Source: JBBBNV01 sp037137075 (GTDB lineage Bacteria > Bacillota > Bacilli > Paenibacillales > NBRC-103111). Taken from it: 64,000 bases of DNA. The stretch lies in contig NZ_JBBBNV010000014.1 of assembly GCF_037137075.1 (NCBI RefSeq), positions 1 to 64,000 of the forward strand, in the 5' to 3' direction. Each line of letters opens with the position of its first letter. Position 1 is the stretch's first letter. Below, piece after piece: positions 48,635-58,028 of the stretch. The notes under the pieces were generated by a model, which did not search any database, was not told where the DNA came from, and was given only the letters and a program-made list of their open reading frames with translations. A program made the translations under genes and the position numbers.

Positions 48635-49804
48635 CTAAGCTTTCGTCTGAGAGGTCCGGTCCTGCAGCTGATGCACCGACACATCGCCCCAGCTCAAATC
48701 CTCGACCTGATAACGTGCGATCAAGTCGCGATCCAGCTCCATCCCGAAGCCCGGCTTGTCCCGGCCCGGAACAATCAGATAACCATCCTCATAACGGACA
48801 CCCTGCTTCACGACATCCCCGGTATACAGCTCCGGTCCTGTCGGATCGGACGTGTAGTTCAGGTTCACAAGCGATGCTCCCAAATGGGCCATAGCCGCTG
48901 TACCGATGGATAGCTCCTGCGTCGTTCCAAGCAAGCAGCCTTTTCCCGCAACCTCTGCCGCCGCCGCTGCCTTCCGCGCTGCTGTCAGGCCGCCAATGAA
49001 GATAGGCGAAATGTTGAAAATATCGACCGAATCATGCTTGATCATCTCCGACAGCTGACGGAAGCTCCATACATGCTCGCTTACCAGGTGGTCCATTTTC
49101 ATCCGAAATTGGTGCAGGCCCTCGAAATCATTCTGCAAGGCCGGGCTTTCGACCATCTGGAAATCATAAGCAGATAACCGCTTCACCGCCTGCACCGCTT
49201 CCTTCCAGCCAAGCAGATGGCTCAAATCCAGCGACTTGATTTTCACTTTGCCGCCGAATTCACGCTTTACGCCGTCGAGGAATGCTTCATCCGCATCCAG
49301 ATTTTTGCCGACGTACAGCCGGAATACATCGAAGCCCTGAGCAAGCCGTTTACGGACGACCTCCAGATTCTCCTCCACTTCCTCCATGAAGCGGTGCCGG
49401 AAAATCGGGAAGCACACCTTGATTTTGTCCTGCATGCGCCCGCCAATCAAATCCGCAACCGAGATGTTCAGAGCCTTGGCACACAGGTCATGCAGCGCAG
49501 CATCCACGCCGTTGCGGACAAAGTTCCCTTTTTCATAATAGAACATCATTTCCGGGTAATTGCTTACCAGCTCTTTGTTAATCAGGGAAATATCGAACGG
49601 ATTTTTGCCAACCAGAATCATTTTGAGCGACGCCGTCAAATCAACGACATCCAGAGAATAGCGCGGCAGATGGGAAAAATCGGACATTTCCCCGATCCCC
49701 GTAATACCGTCATCGGTGAACAGCTCGACAATAACGTGCTTGCTTACAAAGCCCGTTGTTCTCGGAATGCCGACGACGGTCAGCTTTACGTCTGTAATTT
49801 TCAT
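48635..49804 (-). CDS. Galactarate dehydratase, enolase superfamily (GalrD-II type)
   Basis: 389 residues. Capping domain then (beta/alpha)7-barrel. The usual KxK motif of mandelate racemases is replaced by Arg162-x-Tyr164 (FRLYVG), and Tyr90 is present (MMFYYEKGN): these residues and numbers match the Tyr164-Arg162 base dyad and Tyr90 acid of the Oceanobacillus iheyensis galactarate dehydratase. A His ligand candidate (His244 in SEHVW) in place of the usual acidic one also fits that enzyme; Asp193 and Glu219 are other ligand candidates. Product would be 2-keto-threo-4,5-dihydroxyadipate. Third gene of the operon; 80-base gap after the KdgD-like gene. Confidence 0.85.
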   Translation of the reverse strand: MKITDVKLTVVGIPRTTGFVSKHVIVELFTDDGITGIGEMSDFSHLPRYSLDVVDLTASLKMILVGKNPFDISLINKELVSNYPEMMFYYEKGNFVRNGVDAALHDLCAKALNISVADLIGGRMQDKIKVCFPIFRHRFMEEVEENLEVVRKRLAQGFDVFRLYVGKNLDADEAFLDGVKREFGGKVKIKSLDLSHLLGWKEAVQAVKRLSAYDFQMVESPALQNDFEGLHQFRMKMDHLVSEHVWSFRQLSEMIKHDSVDIFNISPIFIGGLTAARKAAAAAEVAGKGCLLGTTQELSIGTAAMAHLGASLVNLNYTSDPTGPELYTGDVVKQGVRYEDGYLIVPGRDKPGFGMELDRDLIARYQVEDLSWGDVSVHQLQDRTSQTKA

Positions 49805-49884
49805 TATGAGAGGTCCTCCGCTTCGTGATATAGGTTCCGGATCATATTCGGTACTCAGGAATGATTCAATAGTCAGTGCTTGAA

Positions 49885-50799
49885 CTACGCCAATGCATCG
49901 GGAATGGCATGGCCCCAGGCCCGCAGCAGCTGGCCTACCTGCGCCTTCTCATCGTCCTTCAGCTCGCTAATCGGCGGACGCACCTTGTTTGTCGCAATCA
50001 GTCCGAGCTGATACATGGCCTCCTTCACAACACTGACGTTATTGCCTGTGCCGTATTTGGCCCGCAGCTCTTCGAACGGAACGATATCGCGCCATACGTC
50101 CATCGCCTCGTCGAACTTGCCGCTTTGAAGCGCTTTCATCATTCGCACGGAGCGCTCTGTTTCCAGATTCACCAGTCCGGACGTAAAGCCCTGCGCCCCG
50201 GCGGCATAAAAGTAAGGCGCCCACATCTCGGCTGTGCCGCAAATCCAGACAATATCTTCGTTAATCGCCTGCACGGTCTTCGTAAACAGCGGCAGGTTAT
50301 TGATGGCATATTTGACGCCGACAACGTTCGGAAGCTTCACCGTTTCCTGAATCGCCTCCAGCGTTATTTGTTCACTGCGGATGTACAGCAAGAGCGGCAG
50401 CGAGGTTGCGCAAGCAATATGCTTATAATAATGAATAAGGCCTTCTGTGAGCAAATAAGGATGAACCGGCTGGTGGACCATAATCCCGTCAGCCCCGCAG
50501 TTTTCCGCATGGCGGGCCAAATCAGCCGCTGTAGCCGCATCATAGCCGACCCCTGCGATAACAAGCGCCCGTCCAGCGACGTGCTTGGTGACAAACCGGG
50601 TGACCTCCTTCGCCTCTTCAATCGTCAGCGCATAAAATTCACCGGTGTTCCCGCACGGATAAATCGCCTCGATGCCTTGATCCAGCAAAAAATCGATGTT
50701 CTGCTGCAGAGACGCCCAATCAATCTCCAGATTGGAATGAAATGGCGTCACATTGATTGCGTTGATACCTTTTATTGTTTGTCTCACCTGCTCGTACAT
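49885..50799 (-). CDS. kdgD: 5-dehydro-4-deoxyglucarate dehydratase-like aldolase (DHDPS family)
   Basis: 304 residues, TIM barrel. GNTGEF (50-55), Tyr139 (LLYIR) and the Schiff-base Lys163 (VVGVKYAINN) match the dihydrodipicolinate synthase/KdgD group. Converts the dehydratase product to 2,5-dioxopentanoate with loss of water and CO2. ATG 50799 follows AAAGGTGGAG. Sits between the dehydratase and dehydrogenase genes, exactly the pathway order. Confidence 0.85.
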   Translation of the reverse strand: MYEQVRQTIKGINAINVTPFHSNLEIDWASLQQNIDFLLDQGIEAIYPCGNTGEFYALTIEEAKEVTRFVTKHVAGRALVIAGVGYDAATAADLARHAENCGADGIMVHQPVHPYLLTEGLIHYYKHIACATSLPLLLYIRSEQITLEAIQETVKLPNVVGVKYAINNLPLFTKTVQAINEDIVWICGTAEMWAPYFYAAGAQGFTSGLVNLETERSVRMMKALQSGKFDEAMDVWRDIVPFEELRAKYGTGNNVSVVKEAMYQLGLIATNKVRPPISELKDDEKAQVGQLLRAWGHAIPDALA

Positions 50800-50878
50800 G
50801 CTACTCCACCTTTCTGTCGGACTTACAGTGCCCCGGCAGCGGAGGAACCGGCCTACACCGGCTCTCATCCGGTTCTGC

Positions 50879-52336
50879 CTAGGACTTCACAAATACGGTT
50901 TTAATGGAAGTATAAAATTCAATGGCCGCCTGCCCCTGCTCGCGCGAATGGGAGCTCGACTGCTTCATGCCGCCGAACGGGGCCTGGAGCTCGACACCGG
51001 CGCTCTCGGCATTAATCCGCACGAGCCCGGCGTCCATGTCTTGAATGAAGGTCAGCATGTATCCGATATTTTTGGTAAAAATGGAGGCGCTCAAGCCGAA
51101 CTCCGTGTCGTTGGCCAGCGCCAGCGCATCGGCAATGGAGTCTACCTTCAGTAAGGCGAGCACCGGACCGAAAATCTCCTCTCTGGCGATGACCATGTCC
51201 GGGGAAACATTTTCGAACACAGCCGGCTTGACATAATACCCGTTGCCGCCGTTGTCCGGCACATCACCGCCGTAAAGCAGCGTGGCTCCTTCTTCCTGGC
51301 CTTTGCGGATGTAGGAAAGAACGGTTTCATATTGTCCTTCGCTTGCGCAAGGCCCCATCCACGTCTGCGGATCCATTCCGTCCCCGATGCGCAGCTGCTT
51401 CACACGATCCAGCAGCTTTGCTTTGAAAGCCTCGTATACGCCGGACTGAACAATGACCCGGCTGGTCGCGGTACATTTTTGCCCTGTCGAACGCAAGCCG
51501 CCGCTTACGGTAGCTTCCACCGCAAGGTCCAGATCTGCGTCATCAGCGACGATGACCGGGTTCTTGCCGCCCATCTCCAGCTGGTATTTCGCCCCTCGGG
51601 CCAGCGCGCCAAGGGCGACTCTTTTGCCGACCTGGTTGGAGCCGGTAAAGGTAATGCCGTGTATGGAAGGATGGTCGATAATCGCTTGTCCGATTTCGCT
51701 TCCTCTGCCCGTCACCATATTGATGACGCCGGGAGGCAGCTTGGCATCATGGAAGCAGGACATCAGCTTCGCCGCTGTGACAGCCGTCTCGCTGGCCGGC
51801 TTAAAGACAACCGTATTCCCGTAAATAAGTGCAGGAGCAATTTTCCAGACCGGGATAGCCACCGGGAAATTCCACGGCGCAATGACACCGACGACGCCGA
51901 GCGGAACCCGCGTGGTGAACATCAGCGCCTCGCTGTCGCTGGACGGGATGACGTCCCCGACCTTCCTCATGCCTTCCCCGGCATAATACCGTAGAATGGC
52001 AACCCCTCTGGCGGTTTCGCCTTTGGCCTCCTCGAAGGTTTTGCCCATTTCCAGCGTCATCGCCTCAGCGACTTCGGCCAGCCGCTGCTCCAGCAAATCG
52101 GCAACCTTATACAAATAGCTGCCCCGCGCTGTGCCGGACAATTTCCGCCATGCATGACGAGCCTGATCGGCGGCTTCGGCGGCACGGTTCAAATCCTCCT
52201 TGGAGGAGCGTTGAATGTAGCCGACCACCTGTCCTTTGTTGGCGGGATTCAGACTGCTGTCAACCTCCTTGGAAGAAGAAGGCATCCACTCGCCGTTGAC
52301 ATAATTCAGAACGGTTTCACCTATTGTCATGCCCAC
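50879..52336 (-). CDS. 2,5-dioxovalerate (2-oxoglutarate semialdehyde) dehydrogenase-like ALDH
   Basis: 485 residues. NAD(P)-dependent aldehyde dehydrogenase with Glu254 (LEMGGKNP) and catalytic Cys288 (GQKCTAT), PWNFP and EEIFGPV motifs. Similar to YcbD of Bacillus subtilis; in this operon it should turn 2,5-dioxopentanoate into 2-oxoglutarate. GTG 52336 has AAGGATGTGA upstream; an ATG two codons later is possible. First gene of the operon, right after the second GntR operator. Confidence 0.9.
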   Translation of the reverse strand: MGMTIGETVLNYVNGEWMPSSSKEVDSSLNPANKGQVVGYIQRSSKEDLNRAAEAADQARHAWRKLSGTARGSYLYKVADLLEQRLAEVAEAMTLEMGKTFEEAKGETARGVAILRYYAGEGMRKVGDVIPSSDSEALMFTTRVPLGVVGVIAPWNFPVAIPVWKIAPALIYGNTVVFKPASETAVTAAKLMSCFHDAKLPPGVINMVTGRGSEIGQAIIDHPSIHGITFTGSNQVGKRVALGALARGAKYQLEMGGKNPVIVADDADLDLAVEATVSGGLRSTGQKCTATSRVIVQSGVYEAFKAKLLDRVKQLRIGDGMDPQTWMGPCASEGQYETVLSYIRKGQEEGATLLYGGDVPDNGGNGYYVKPAVFENVSPDMVIAREEIFGPVLALLKVDSIADALALANDTEFGLSASIFTKNIGYMLTFIQDMDAGLVRINAESAGVELQAPFGGMKQSSSHSREQGQAAIEFYTSIKTVFVKS

Positions 52337-52388
52337 GAATGATCACATCCTTAACCATAGTTTGTTGTGTAATATAAAACTTAATATA

Positions 52389-52398
52389 TGATATATCA
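52389..52398. promoter_or_regulatory. GntR operator upstream of the hexarate operon
   Basis: TGATATATCA inside ATATGATATATCAGAT (52387-52402), identical to the site before the gntR gene 4 kb away. Located about 53 bases before the dehydrogenase start. Confidence 0.8.
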
Positions 52399-52402
52399 GA
52401 TA

Positions 52403-52680
52403 TTGCCACAAGTTTACACCGCCGTCAACAAAAAAATCGTTGGGCATTCGCACCCGGTCATCCCGGCTGACTGCGCGCTTATCCAGCATTCGAAATTTGC
52501 GGGCCGATCTTCACTCCCCGCATCCGGGAACACATGAAGGGCTCCTAATAAAAAAGCCCTCCAATCCCGCTTGTGCTATGCTCCTCCTTGTAGTAACAGT
52601 TTTGTAATTCAGCTGTCTGCCACAAGGGGAGCATATCGTTGTGCTGCGGTCTTGGAGGCCTCTATTTCGTGCGGCTTGAT
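52403..52680. other. Intergenic region between the hexarate and efflux operons
   Basis: No gene. AGGGCT (about 52532-52537) and AGCCCT (52555-52560) form a small hairpin with an A/T-rich loop, possibly part of a terminator for the secreted-protein gene; nothing else stands out. Confidence 0.45.
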
Positions 52681-54459
52681 TTACTTCAAGGTGTACAGCA
52701 GGCGCTTGGCTTCTCCCGCCGCCGTTGTGATCGTCTCGTACACATGGACGGTCAAATTGCCTTCCAGCTGATCGTCCTTCAAGGAGTCGAACGTGATGAT
52801 CTGCTTGCCGCTGATAAGCTTGTTCTTGCCGGTCAGCGGCACCGATTTGGAGGACAGCTTGCGTCCAAGCCCATCGACCAGCTCCAGCTGCAGGGACGAG
52901 AACGTACTATCCACAATCACTTCCTCCTGCCGGAGCAGATCGACATCCAGCTCCAGCTTATACGCATACACGGGAATCAGATTGGCAAAATTGGCCGTAT
53001 ACGACAGCTGCCAGCGGTTCAGCTTCATCTCAAACGGATATAAGCGGAGCCGCGTGTTCTTCAGATTTACCGTTCCCGATTCATCGCTGCGCCCCGCTTC
53101 CGCCCGAATCTGGGCCAGCGCGGATTTGTATGCGCCGCCTTCCAGCGGCTCCGACAGGCGCACACCGAATTGCGCGCTGTTCTCCGCAAGTGGAACCGTG
53201 AAGGCATACGCGACCGCATAAGCTGTATGCGGCATGACCTGCACAGCCGCTGCGCTTTGACGTGAACCGGGATATACCGCTCCGGCGCCGCCGATTAAGT
53301 CAGCGGCAAAAGCCGGTACCGGCACGGGCAGGTCGCTGTTATTATACAGCTTGAACTTGGCAATTGCGGTTTGATAGCCCTCATCATCATTCTCATGCAG
53401 ATTCAGCTCTACGAGCGACACCTGCAGGCTCGGATGAACAAAGCGGATTAGCGGATCAAAGGCGATGCTTGCGCCGGAGATATACAGCGGGACCTGCGCC
53501 GCAGACTGCTCCCCGCTACCGCTGCCTCCGCCCGCCGAAGCCGACGGAAGTGTGACAGACAGCCGGCCGACGGAATACGAAACAGCCTGATCCGAGCTTT
53601 TAAACGTTTCCGATGTCAGCACATTCAGCGCGTCCAGCTTCACCCCCGGCTCGGTGGAAATCGCGTAATGAATATATTTTTTCTCCTGCGGCTCCAGGGT
53701 TACCTCCCCCTGCTCCACACGCTTGCCGCTGTAAAATTTGCGCTCTCCCTCCAGTCCCGACACGCCTTCGAGCTGGAATGCAGGCACCTTCTCCCGCTTG
53801 TTCCCCGGGTTATCTACCAGCACCTTCACGGTTGTCACCGGACCAGATTGCAAATTATCCTCTGTCACGGTGACAGGCGTGTAGCTTAGGGGGGAATCGA
53901 GAGCCGTCAGCCGAAAGGAAGAACCCCACGCTTGAATCCGGCTCTCCTCCGCAAAACCGGCCACACTGCCGCGCCATACGTCCTGCACCGGGATATCCGC
54001 GATTAGCGTTTCCGCCTTCGGGTACACGTACCAGTCCACATCCAGCAGCTGAATGCTGACGATGTTCATTTCATCACTGCTGTCCAGCAGGTAGTAAAAG
54101 CTTAATTCCTCCTTCGTTTGCGGGCGAATGACCGAAGCATTGGCCGCGCTCGCTTGCAAATAATACGAAATCCCCTGGTCTGTCGTCATTTTCACCTCAT
54201 ACGAGGGCAGCTTTACGATGCGCTGGCCGGTATTGCGCAGATTCAATACGACACCTACACGAACGCCGTCGTTGGTCCACTCATTCAATACGCTTTTGAC
54301 ACCGACATTCAGTTCATCCGATATTTGGTACACTGCCGCAGGCGCGTCTTCGGCCCGCACAGTGTTGACAGGCAGCAGCGGGAAGGCCCCGAACAGCAAA
54401 GCGCTAACCGCCGTCCCGGCCACCCATGGCTTTATATTTCGATGCGATAATCGAATCAT
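52681..54459 (-). CDS. Large secreted protein of the efflux operon, unknown function
   Basis: 592 residues. Signal peptide (VAGTAVSALLFGAFPLLPVN, cleavage after VRA). The rest is beta-rich with repeated Ig-like segments (VVLNLRNTGQRIVKLPSYEV; VKVLVDNPGNKREKVPAFQL; AKFKLYNNSDLPVPVPAFAADL), all with the pattern of transmission-type FxxNxxxxPxxVP beta sandwiches, plus a Gly/Ser-rich linker. No catalytic motif seen. It follows the ABC-2 permease gene in the same operon (38-base gap) and probably works with it at the cell surface. Confidence 0.75.
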   Translation of the reverse strand: MIRLSHRNIKPWVAGTAVSALLFGAFPLLPVNTVRAEDAPAAVYQISDELNVGVKSVLNEWTNDGVRVGVVLNLRNTGQRIVKLPSYEVKMTTDQGISYYLQASAANASVIRPQTKEELSFYYLLDSSDEMNIVSIQLLDVDWYVYPKAETLIADIPVQDVWRGSVAGFAEESRIQAWGSSFRLTALDSPLSYTPVTVTEDNLQSGPVTTVKVLVDNPGNKREKVPAFQLEGVSGLEGERKFYSGKRVEQGEVTLEPQEKKYIHYAISTEPGVKLDALNVLTSETFKSSDQAVSYSVGRLSVTLPSASAGGGSGSGEQSAAQVPLYISGASIAFDPLIRFVHPSLQVSLVELNLHENDDEGYQTAIAKFKLYNNSDLPVPVPAFAADLIGGAGAVYPGSRQSAAAVQVMPHTAYAVAYAFTVPLAENSAQFGVRLSEPLEGGAYKSALAQIRAEAGRSDESGTVNLKNTRLRLYPFEMKLNRWQLSYTANFANLIPVYAYKLELDVDLLRQEEVIVDSTFSSLQLELVDGLGRKLSSKSVPLTGKNKLISGKQIITFDSLKDDQLEGNLTVHVYETITTAAGEAKRLLYTLK

Positions 54460-54497
54460 TTCTTTTTCTCTCCTCTCGTCCTGTTGCCTCCCGGATG

Positions 54498-55739
54498 CTA
54501 GATGCCGACTGAAGCCGGCGCAGGGACCGCAGGCTGTGCTTCCGGCAATGCCGATGCCGCCTGCGCGCTGCCTGGTTCCTTATCCGCCGCAAGCGCTCCC
54601 CCCACCGGGCTGCTTTGTTTGATTTTCCGCGTTTCCCGAAGCATCAAAAGCGCGATGATAATGCATAGCACCGCCGTCATCATCAGATAATAGCCGATCT
54701 CCACCCAAAAATAACCGATGCTGCCTCCCCGGAAGCCCATACCCCGGATGAACCGGAACAGCCATGTAATCGGGAGCATATTGCTGACCACCTGAAGCGG
54801 ACCCGGCAGCAAGAGCACCGCCACCTGTGTGCCCGAGAGCAGAAAGCTCGGGATGACAATCCCCATGATGCGTCCGCTTACTTTATCCGGACCGGTGGCG
54901 CTCCAGCCGACCAGCATGCCGAGCAGGGCTGAATTCACACTAAACAGCAGCAGAGGGATAAAAAACTCATGCGGCATCGCCTCAAACCGCATTCCGCCGA
55001 CCTGCTTCAGCAGGCTCAAGGCCAGCAGCATGGAGGAGCTTGCCACAAAGGCATACGGCAGCAGCCGTAGCAGCAAGCCGACCGGGTGCGACAGCTCCCG
55101 CTGCAGCAGTCCTTCCTGGCGCAGCCTCGGTACCACGGATCCGGCCATCGAGGACAAGGTGCTGATAATCATCGAACAGACAAAGCCGATGACACTTACA
55201 GGAAGAAAATCGTTTGTCGGATTATACAATATCCGCTGTTGGAGATTAATCGGCAAGGCTGTGCCGCCGGCCGCATCATCGCCCAGCCCCATCGCCTTCA
55301 GCTTGCCCAGTGTTACAGCGGTGTTCTCTGTTGTAATGACCTCTGTAATCCCTGTCCTTAAGCCCGTTGTGGCGGAAGCGACCGTATTGTCGATGAAGAA
55401 GCCGATATTGCTCTGCTTCCCCTGATACCGGTTCTGCTCCAGCCCCTGCGGCAGATACAATACCGCCAAATAATGCTCATTATACAAAAGCGTATCCGGG
55501 CTTACCGCTGTATGGAAGACGTCCTTCACCTTCATGTACTGTGAAGCTTCGACATTCATGATCAGCTGCCGGCTGTAAACACTGTTGTCCTGATCAATGA
55601 CGGCAATCGGAGCCTCATTAATCTGATTGTTGCTGAACACATAACCGAAAATAAGCGAGCCAATAATCGGCAGCAAAATCAACACTGCAATTTGCTTTCC
55701 CTTCGCCAAAAAGCGCCATTCATCGAGAAATGAATTCAT
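54498..55739 (-). CDS. ABC-2 type permease (YhhJ/YbhR-like)
   Basis: 413 residues. N-terminal helix (IAVLILLPIIGSLIFGYVF), a large extracytoplasmic domain with the conserved APIAVIDQDNSVYSRQLI, then five membrane helices (VIGFVCSMIISTLSSMAG onward). In the usual system an ATPase gene accompanies it, but none is present here. Start overlaps the HlyD gene by 20 bases, so the two are co-translated. Ala/Pro-rich C-terminal tail of about 30 residues. Confidence 0.85.
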   Translation of the reverse strand: MNSFLDEWRFLAKGKQIAVLILLPIIGSLIFGYVFSNNQINEAPIAVIDQDNSVYSRQLIMNVEASQYMKVKDVFHTAVSPDTLLYNEHYLAVLYLPQGLEQNRYQGKQSNIGFFIDNTVASATTGLRTGITEVITTENTAVTLGKLKAMGLGDDAAGGTALPINLQQRILYNPTNDFLPVSVIGFVCSMIISTLSSMAGSVVPRLRQEGLLQRELSHPVGLLLRLLPYAFVASSSMLLALSLLKQVGGMRFEAMPHEFFIPLLLFSVNSALLGMLVGWSATGPDKVSGRIMGIVIPSFLLSGTQVAVLLLPGPLQVVSNMLPITWLFRFIRGMGFRGGSIGYFWVEIGYYLMMTAVLCIIIALLMLRETRKIKQSSPVGGALAADKEPGSAQAASALPEAQPAVPAPASVGI

Positions 55740-56937
55740 TTACGTTCACCTCGGCCGTCATTCCCGGCAGCAGCTGCGGCTGCGAGCTGTCCGCATCCAC
55801 ATAGACGCGCACCTGGAACATATTCAAATCGCTGAGCCCTTTATCCCGGCTCATCCGAAGACTGGCGAATTGCGGAGCCGCCGTGACATATTTAATCGTC
55901 CCGGGCACCTGTTGATCCAGCGATACGATCCGCGTCGGTACCTCGCCGCCGGCCTGGAACGCATGGACCTGTGCTTCGCTGACATAGATGTCATAGTACA
56001 CCTGACCGGTTTGGAGCAGCACGACCGGCGTGCCGGCCGAAACGTTCTCCCCCGCTTTGAGCGTTACCTTAATCACTTTGCCGTCCGCAGGAGCCTTCAG
56101 CGTCATACGTTCCTTCTGGTTTCGCAGGGCCTGGAGAGCAATTTGCTGCTGCTCCAGCTGCTTGTTTAAGGTCTCCAGTCCGATTTCCTGATTACGGATG
56201 TCCTCTCCGCCGAGCAGGGCTTGCTCCAGCCCCGCCTGGGCCTTCTCTGCGGTCAGCACAGCCTGCTGCTTCTCCTGCACGGTCGCCCCGTTAATCATTT
56301 TGTCGATCGCGACCTGCTGTTGATTTTTCGCGTTTTCCAATGTGTTTAGTTGGTTTTTTGCCGCTTCCATGGCGTCGCGCTGGTCCTTGGCCGACTTATT
56401 GCCGCCGTTCTGGTACGTTTCTTCCATGTTCAGCATCTGATTGTACAGCCTGAGCTGATGCGCGTAGGAATCCTCCGCGGCGGCCAGCGCCAGCTTCTGC
56501 TTGGCAATGTCCTCATCCCTTGCCCCTTGCAGCACCAGGTCCCGCGAAGCCTGCGCCTGCTCCACTGAAAGCTGCGCCTGCCTGGTGGCATTGCCAAGCT
56601 TATCCTTGGCAATTTGAATCGCATCGGCTGTTTGCCGGATCTTCACCTGAGCCAGCGCCAAATCCGCCTCCGACTTCGCAATTTGCAAATCCAGATCCGT
56701 CATATCCAATACCATTAGCGGATCGCCCTTTTTTACCTGCGTTTCTTCGGTAACAAGCGCCTGCACAACCTTGCCGGCCACCCCTTGGAAGGAGACATTC
56801 ACCTGCTCCGCGGTCAAAATGCTGCTTTTTACCTCCGCGGCCTGTGTAACCGCATCCTTGCCCCCCAGGGCCATTAGCGTTCCGCCGGCCGCCAGCGTTA
56901 TCAAGACGACCAGCAGCATGATTCTGCTCCGTTTCAT
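55720..56937 (-). CDS. HlyD/RND-type membrane-fusion protein
   Basis: 405 residues. N-terminal anchor MKRSRIMLLVVLITLAAGG, biotinyl-lipoyl half motifs (VNVSFQGVAGKVVQALVTEETQVKKGDPLMVLD; MTLKAPADGKVIKVTLKAGENVSAG), a long coiled-coil hairpin (residues about 115-260) and a beta-barrel domain. It bridges to the cell envelope for an exporter. ATG 56937 has GAGAGAGGGG upstream; the longer frame lacks a site. Follows the TetR gene by about 100 bases. Confidence 0.88.
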   Translation of the reverse strand: MKRSRIMLLVVLITLAAGGTLMALGGKDAVTQAAEVKSSILTAEQVNVSFQGVAGKVVQALVTEETQVKKGDPLMVLDMTDLDLQIAKSEADLALAQVKIRQTADAIQIAKDKLGNATRQAQLSVEQAQASRDLVLQGARDEDIAKQKLALAAAEDSYAHQLRLYNQMLNMEETYQNGGNKSAKDQRDAMEAAKNQLNTLENAKNQQQVAIDKMINGATVQEKQQAVLTAEKAQAGLEQALLGGEDIRNQEIGLETLNKQLEQQQIALQALRNQKERMTLKAPADGKVIKVTLKAGENVSAGTPVVLLQTGQVYYDIYVSEAQVHAFQAGGEVPTRIVSLDQQVPGTIKYVTAAPQFASLRMSRDKGLSDLNMFQVRVYVDADSSQPQLLPGMTAEVNVNEFISR

Positions 56938-57040
56938 CCCTCGTTCCCCTCTCTCCACTCCAAACATTCTCCGGCATCTTCTGCCGAAGCAGCCCGTTTC
57001 TCTAGCTCTTGTTTCAATTGCCCGGCCGGCGGATGACCGC

Positions 57041-57661
57041 TTAGCCGGACTGCTCAGCCGGGTAGGCTTCATACACATCCTGCTTATAGCCAATCCCCCG
57101 GAAAATAAACCGCACGACATTGACCACCTGCTCCTCGGGAGGGTTCAATGGAATATTGGTCAAAATGGCGATTTGCTGAATTTTGGGCAGCGCCATCAGA
57201 TTAATAATAAACCGGCATGTATCATCCATCGTATCAATCTCGAAAACGCCCTGCTTCACTCCCGCTTCCAAAATAACCCGCAAATTCCGGCGCAGGCACA
57301 TAATGAGCGGAATCATTTTTTCAAGGCGCGGGCTGTTCATCATCACTTCCTGCTGAAAAATCCGCATCAAATCCTGATTAGACAGAAAAAAACGGGATTG
57401 CTTTTCCACAAAGCGCTTCAGCTCCAGTACCGGCTCCTCTACCGGCTCGGGAATAATATCCTGGGTGAAATAAGTATCCACCAGCGCATAAAATACATTT
57501 TCCTTGCCTCCAAAATGATACGAGACAAGCGCCAGCGCCACCCCGGCCTCCTCGCAAATTTGCCGGACACTTGTGCCCTCATAACCGACCTCGGAAAACA
57601 GCTTCCGCGCCGCCTCCAAAATCTTCAGCTTGACATCTCTGGCTTCTGTTTGCTTTTTCAC
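57041..57661 (-). CDS. TetR-family transcriptional regulator
   Basis: 206 residues. N-terminal TetR HTH (KILEAARKLFSEVGYEGTSVRQICEEAGVALALVSYHFGGKENVFYALV), C-terminal helical ligand domain. Start: GTG 57661 near GGGGACGGAG; the longer frame runs through the promoter. Directly upstream of hlyD-permease-secreted protein and probably their repressor. TTTGTCACAGGAGTGACAAA (57707-57726) before the start fits an operator. Confidence 0.88.
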   Translation of the reverse strand: MKKQTEARDVKLKILEAARKLFSEVGYEGTSVRQICEEAGVALALVSYHFGGKENVFYALVDTYFTQDIIPEPVEEPVLELKRFVEKQSRFFLSNQDLMRIFQQEVMMNSPRLEKMIPLIMCLRRNLRVILEAGVKQGVFEIDTMDDTCRFIINLMALPKIQQIAILTNIPLNPPEEQVVNVVRFIFRGIGYKQDVYEAYPAEQSG

Positions 57662-57706
57662 TTGCTCCGTCCCCTTTTTGGTTGCATTTTGCCAAATTAT
57701 AACCTG

Positions 57707-57726
57707 TTTGTCACAGGAGTGACAAA
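57707..57726. promoter_or_regulatory. Palindromic operator upstream of the tetR gene
   Basis: TTTGTCACAGGAGTGACAAA: perfect 8-base arms around AGGA, 45 bases before the start codon. The likely site for TetR autorepression. Confidence 0.7.
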
Positions 57727-57846
57727 TCGTCCAAGCAGGGCAACGAGAAGCATGCAGCGGGATGTCACTCCTCCCTTCCATCTGCGCGGCCGGCAATACG
57801 GCAATACGGTGAATAAGCCTATTACAAATGAGAATTAATTTATTCG

Positions 57847-57887
57847 GACGTTCGTATAAATTGAACGTTCGTTTTGAACATATGTTC
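57847..57887. promoter_or_regulatory. Second palindrome cluster upstream of the tetR operon
   Basis: Direct repeats ACGTTCG at 57849-57855 and 57865-57871, palindromes GAACGTTC (57863-57870) and GAACATATGTTC (57876-57887). AT-rich context suggests a promoter here. Whether the same TetR binds is unknown. Confidence 0.5.
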
Positions 57888-58028
57888 AAATTGGTTGGAT
57901 TTAGTATACTCCCGCTTTCCCCATCTCGTCAAGCAGGATTTAACCATTTCGGTTTTGCGCTTCCGGTACTCCACGCGTTGAAGTTCCGGCTGCTTGAGAG
58001 CAGCAAGGAATCCATTTTCATACCAAAA

